From: JBFHNV01 sp965365655
GTDB taxonomy: Bacteria > Pseudomonadota > Gammaproteobacteria > HK1
Assembly (NCBI GenBank): GCA_965365655.1
Contig: CBDUCN010000284.1
Coordinates: 1 to 6,849, forward strand
Length of the DNA: 6,849 nucleotides
Direction: 5' to 3'
The translations under genes and the position numbers were made by a program. Positions 5,216 to 6,849 of this stretch are shown here, piece by piece (the stretch's first letter is position 1; each line of letters opens with the position of its first letter). The notes beneath the pieces are model-generated. The model saw only the letters and a program-made list of their open reading frames with translations, did not search any database and was not told the origin of the DNA.

Positions 5216-5947
5216 TTGGACCTGGGCCTTTCGGTGCCCGCCGCGATGTTCGCCGCGGCGGTGCTGTTCGCCGCCTACACGGTGCGCGGAATCGCAGGAT
5301 TCGGCTCCGGCCTGATCGCGATTCCGCTGCTCACCCTGCTGCTGCCGCTGACGCTCGTCGTGCCGCTCGTGGTGCTGCTCGACTTCATCGGCTCGGCGGG
5401 GCAGGGCTGGCGGCACCGGCTGCGGGTGTCGTGGCGCGACCTCGCGCCGCTGCTGCCGTTCACCGTGGCCGGCGTGCTCACCGCGCTGTGGCTGCTCGAG
5501 GGCCTCGACGCGGTGCTGCTGCGCCGGGCGCTCGGGGTGTTCGTGCTCGGCTACGGCGCATGGCAGCTCTCGCCATTGCCCGCGGTGCGCACCACCCGCT
5601 GGTCGTCGCTGCCCTACGGGGTCATGGGCGGGCTGGTGGGCACGCTGTTCGGCACCGGCGGCCCGTTCTACGTGATCTACCTCAGCATGCGCGGGCTCGA
5701 GAAGGACGCGCTGCGCGCGAGCTTCGCGACCTGGTTCCTGGTCGACGGCAGCCTGCGCCTGGGCGGCTACGCCGCGTTCGGCTTTCTCGGGCGCGACACC
5801 CTGCAAGCGATTGTGGTCGCGCTGCCTTTCGCGCTGCTGGGCCTGCTGGTCGGCGGGCGCATCCACACCGGGCTGTCCCAGGACGTGTTCCGGAGGGTCA
5901 TCAGCGTGCTGCTGGTGTTCAGCGGCATCGCGCTGCTCTTGAAGTGA
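5216..5947 (+). CDS. TSUP (TauE/SafE) family permease
   Basis: This 243-residue integral membrane protein has about eight hydrophobic segments, typical for TSUP carriers (PF01925), which move sulfite, sulfonates, sulfoacetate or other small organic anions across the inner membrane. The two internal repeats each begin with the family signature: VRGIAGFGSGLIAIPLL (residues 23-39) and GGLVGTLFGTGGPFYVIYL (138-156). The typical C-terminal GGRIHTGLSQDVFRRVIS (213-230) leads into the last helix. The start is TTG at 5216, chosen because of GGAGGAG 5 nt upstream; ATG at 5246 is the alternative and would cost 10 residues. The gene is followed after 35 bp by the dioxygenase gene on the same strand, which suggests an operon, and diverges from the lipoprotein gene. 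Substrate cannot be read from sequence; export of the anion released by the dioxygenase is a plausible inference. Confidence 0.93.
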   Translation: MDLGLSVPAAMFAAAVLFAAYTVRGIAGFGSGLIAIPLLTLLLPLTLVVPLVVLLDFIGSAGQGWRHRLRVSWRDLAPLLPFTVAGVLTALWLLEGLDAVLLRRALGVFVLGYGAWQLSPLPAVRTTRWSSLPYGVMGGLVGTLFGTGGPFYVIYLSMRGLEKDALRASFATWFLVDGSLRLGGYAAFGFLGRDTLQAIVVALPFALLGLLVGGRIHTGLSQDVFRRVISVLLVFSGIALLLK

Positions 5948-5982
5948 GTCAACCGCATCTCTGTCAGGGAGGATCTGATCCG

Positions 5983-6849
5983 ATGTCACATTCCACTCAT
6001 GCCGAACCGGTGGCGCCGGCGCCCGGGTCCTGGCTGGGCCGTCATCTGCCGGAGAGCGCGTGGCGCGAGCCCGTCCCGGCGCACGTGGTGCATGAGCTCG
6101 ATGCGGCGCTGGCCGTGCCCGCCGGCGGTCGCCGCGACCTGCCGGGCACCTCCGCGTGGCTCGCGGGGCTGCGCGAGAGGCTGTTCCAGGACCACGGCAT
6201 CGCGGTGACCGGCGCGCTGCCGGTGGCGCGCTGGGGCGCCGAGCGTGCGCGACGCGCGGTGGAACTGCTCAGCGAGGCCTTCGGGCCGCCGATGGAGCAG
6301 GCGTACGACGGCACGCGCTATTACGACGTCGCGGACCGCGGCCTCGCGCCGGCGCCCGGCGTGCGCCGCTCGCTGACCAACGTGGAGCAGGCCTTCCACA
6401 CCGACGGCCCGTGGGTGCGCCACACCGCCGGGGTGGTCAGCCTGCACTGCCTGCAGCAGGCGCGCGACGGCGGCGTCAGCCGCTGTATCAGCCTGCGCCG
6501 GCTGGTGGCGGATCTCGCGGCGGAGGCGCCGGAGCTCGCGGCGCGCCTCGAGGAGGACTTCCTGTGGCACCGCCAGGGGGAGCACGCGGACGGCGACGCG
6601 CCGGTGAGCCGGCTGCCGATGGTGTGGCGCGACGCCCGCGGCGAGTGGGCGATGCGCTGCTACACCGACTACGTGCGCAGCGGTCACCGCACCGCGGGCG
6701 TCGCGCTGGACGAGGTCGGCGAGCGGGCGCTGCTGCGCATCGATCAGCTGTGCGCGGAGCCGCTGCGCCGGGTGGAGTTCAAGCTCCGCGAGGGCGAGGT
6801 GCTGTGGGTGAACAACCGCTGGTGCGCCCACGCGCGCAGCCGCTTCGAG
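5983..6849 (+). CDS. TauD/TfdA-superfamily Fe(II)/2-oxoglutarate dioxygenase (3' end cut off)
   Basis: The first 289 residues are present and the frame is still open at the window edge; family members run about 300-340, so little is missing. The iron-binding triad is His139 and Asp141 in FHTDGPW and the distal His283 in NNRWCAHARSRF. The 2-oxoglutarate-binding arginine expected a little further on would fall outside the window. LHCLQQARDGGVSRCISLRRL (154-174) is the conserved strand-turn after the first motif, and RLPMVWRD with RCYTDYVRSG follows. The N-terminus (SWLGRHLPESAWREPVPAHV) resembles TauD/TfdA-like proteins of unknown substrate rather than true taurine dioxygenase. Such enzymes couple 2-oxoglutarate decarboxylation to hydroxylation of a small acid, sometimes releasing sulfite. 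The ATG at 5983 has AGGGAGGA (5966-5973) 9 nt upstream. It probably shares a transcript with the TSUP gene. Confidence 0.92.
   Translation, partial: MSHSTHAEPVAPAPGSWLGRHLPESAWREPVPAHVVHELDAALAVPAGGRRDLPGTSAWLAGLRERLFQDHGIAVTGALPVARWGAERARRAVELLSEAFGPPMEQAYDGTRYYDVADRGLAPAPGVRRSLTNVEQAFHTDGPWVRHTAGVVSLHCLQQARDGGVSRCISLRRLVADLAAEAPELAARLEEDFLWHRQGEHADGDAPVSRLPMVWRDARGEWAMRCYTDYVRSGHRTAGVALDEVGERALLRIDQLCAEPLRRVEFKLREGEVLWVNNRWCAHARSRFE

Noticed and set aside
5039..5989. 316-codon minus-strand open frame opposite the TSUP gene
   Set aside because: It has shadow-type composition (Gln, Arg, His, Ala) and spans the AT-richer control region; the plus strand holds a clear TSUP protein.
5986..6831. 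281-codon minus-strand open frame opposite the dioxygenase gene
   Set aside because: The plus strand carries the His-x-Asp and distal His motifs of a TauD/TfdA enzyme; the antisense product is Arg/Ala/His-rich with no motif.
1..6849. CRISPR array, tRNA, insertion sequence or attachment site
   Set aside because: No regularly spaced repeats, tRNA-like cloverleaf, transposase motif or terminal inverted repeats with target duplication were seen.

Overview
The window comes from a very GC-rich bacterial chromosome; nearly all coding third positions are G or C. The Slp-type lipoprotein, the TauD/TfdA-like dioxygenase and a CRP-like dyad fit a gamma- or betaproteobacterium best. This taxonomy is inference from family distribution and composition. 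No rRNA, tRNA, CRISPR array, insertion sequence or phage gene is visible. Very long open frames lie antisense to every real gene, as expected at this GC content, and were discarded.

Layout from left to right: (1) 1-275 holds no convincing gene. (2) 276-1514 (minus) encodes a complete 12-helix major facilitator permease. (3) 1515-1841 is a divergent control region with an isolated AT-rich -10-like element, a 27-bp dyad and a leader with complementary repeats. (4) 1842-3557 and 3554-4306 (plus) are two genes with overlapping stop and start (GTGA). The first encodes a 571-residue conserved protein of unknown function and the second a DUF3726-type protein. They form a tight operon divergent from the permease. 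(5) 4307-4370 is a short convergent gap that folds, together with both stop codons, into one long imperfect hairpin. (6) 4371-5030 (minus) encodes an Slp-family outer-membrane lipoprotein with an aromatic then His/Arg-rich tail. (7) 5031-5215 is an AT-richer divergent control region with a CRP-like palindrome at its centre. (8) 5216-5947 (plus) encodes a TSUP (TauE/SafE) anion permease starting at TTG. (9) 5983-6849 (plus, cut by the window edge) encodes a TauD/TfdA-superfamily Fe(II)/2-oxoglutarate dioxygenase, 35 bp after the permease and probably cotranscribed with it.

Functionally there are two modules. In the left module an organic-solute-type MFS permease diverges from a two-gene operon of uncharacterised proteins; this pair is the best candidate for an undescribed system, but its chemistry cannot be read from the sequence. 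In the right module a TSUP exporter is paired with a TauD-like dioxygenase, a combination compatible with oxidative breakdown of a small organic acid or sulfonate followed by anion (for example sulfite) export. The lipoprotein gene diverging from it may share its control region.
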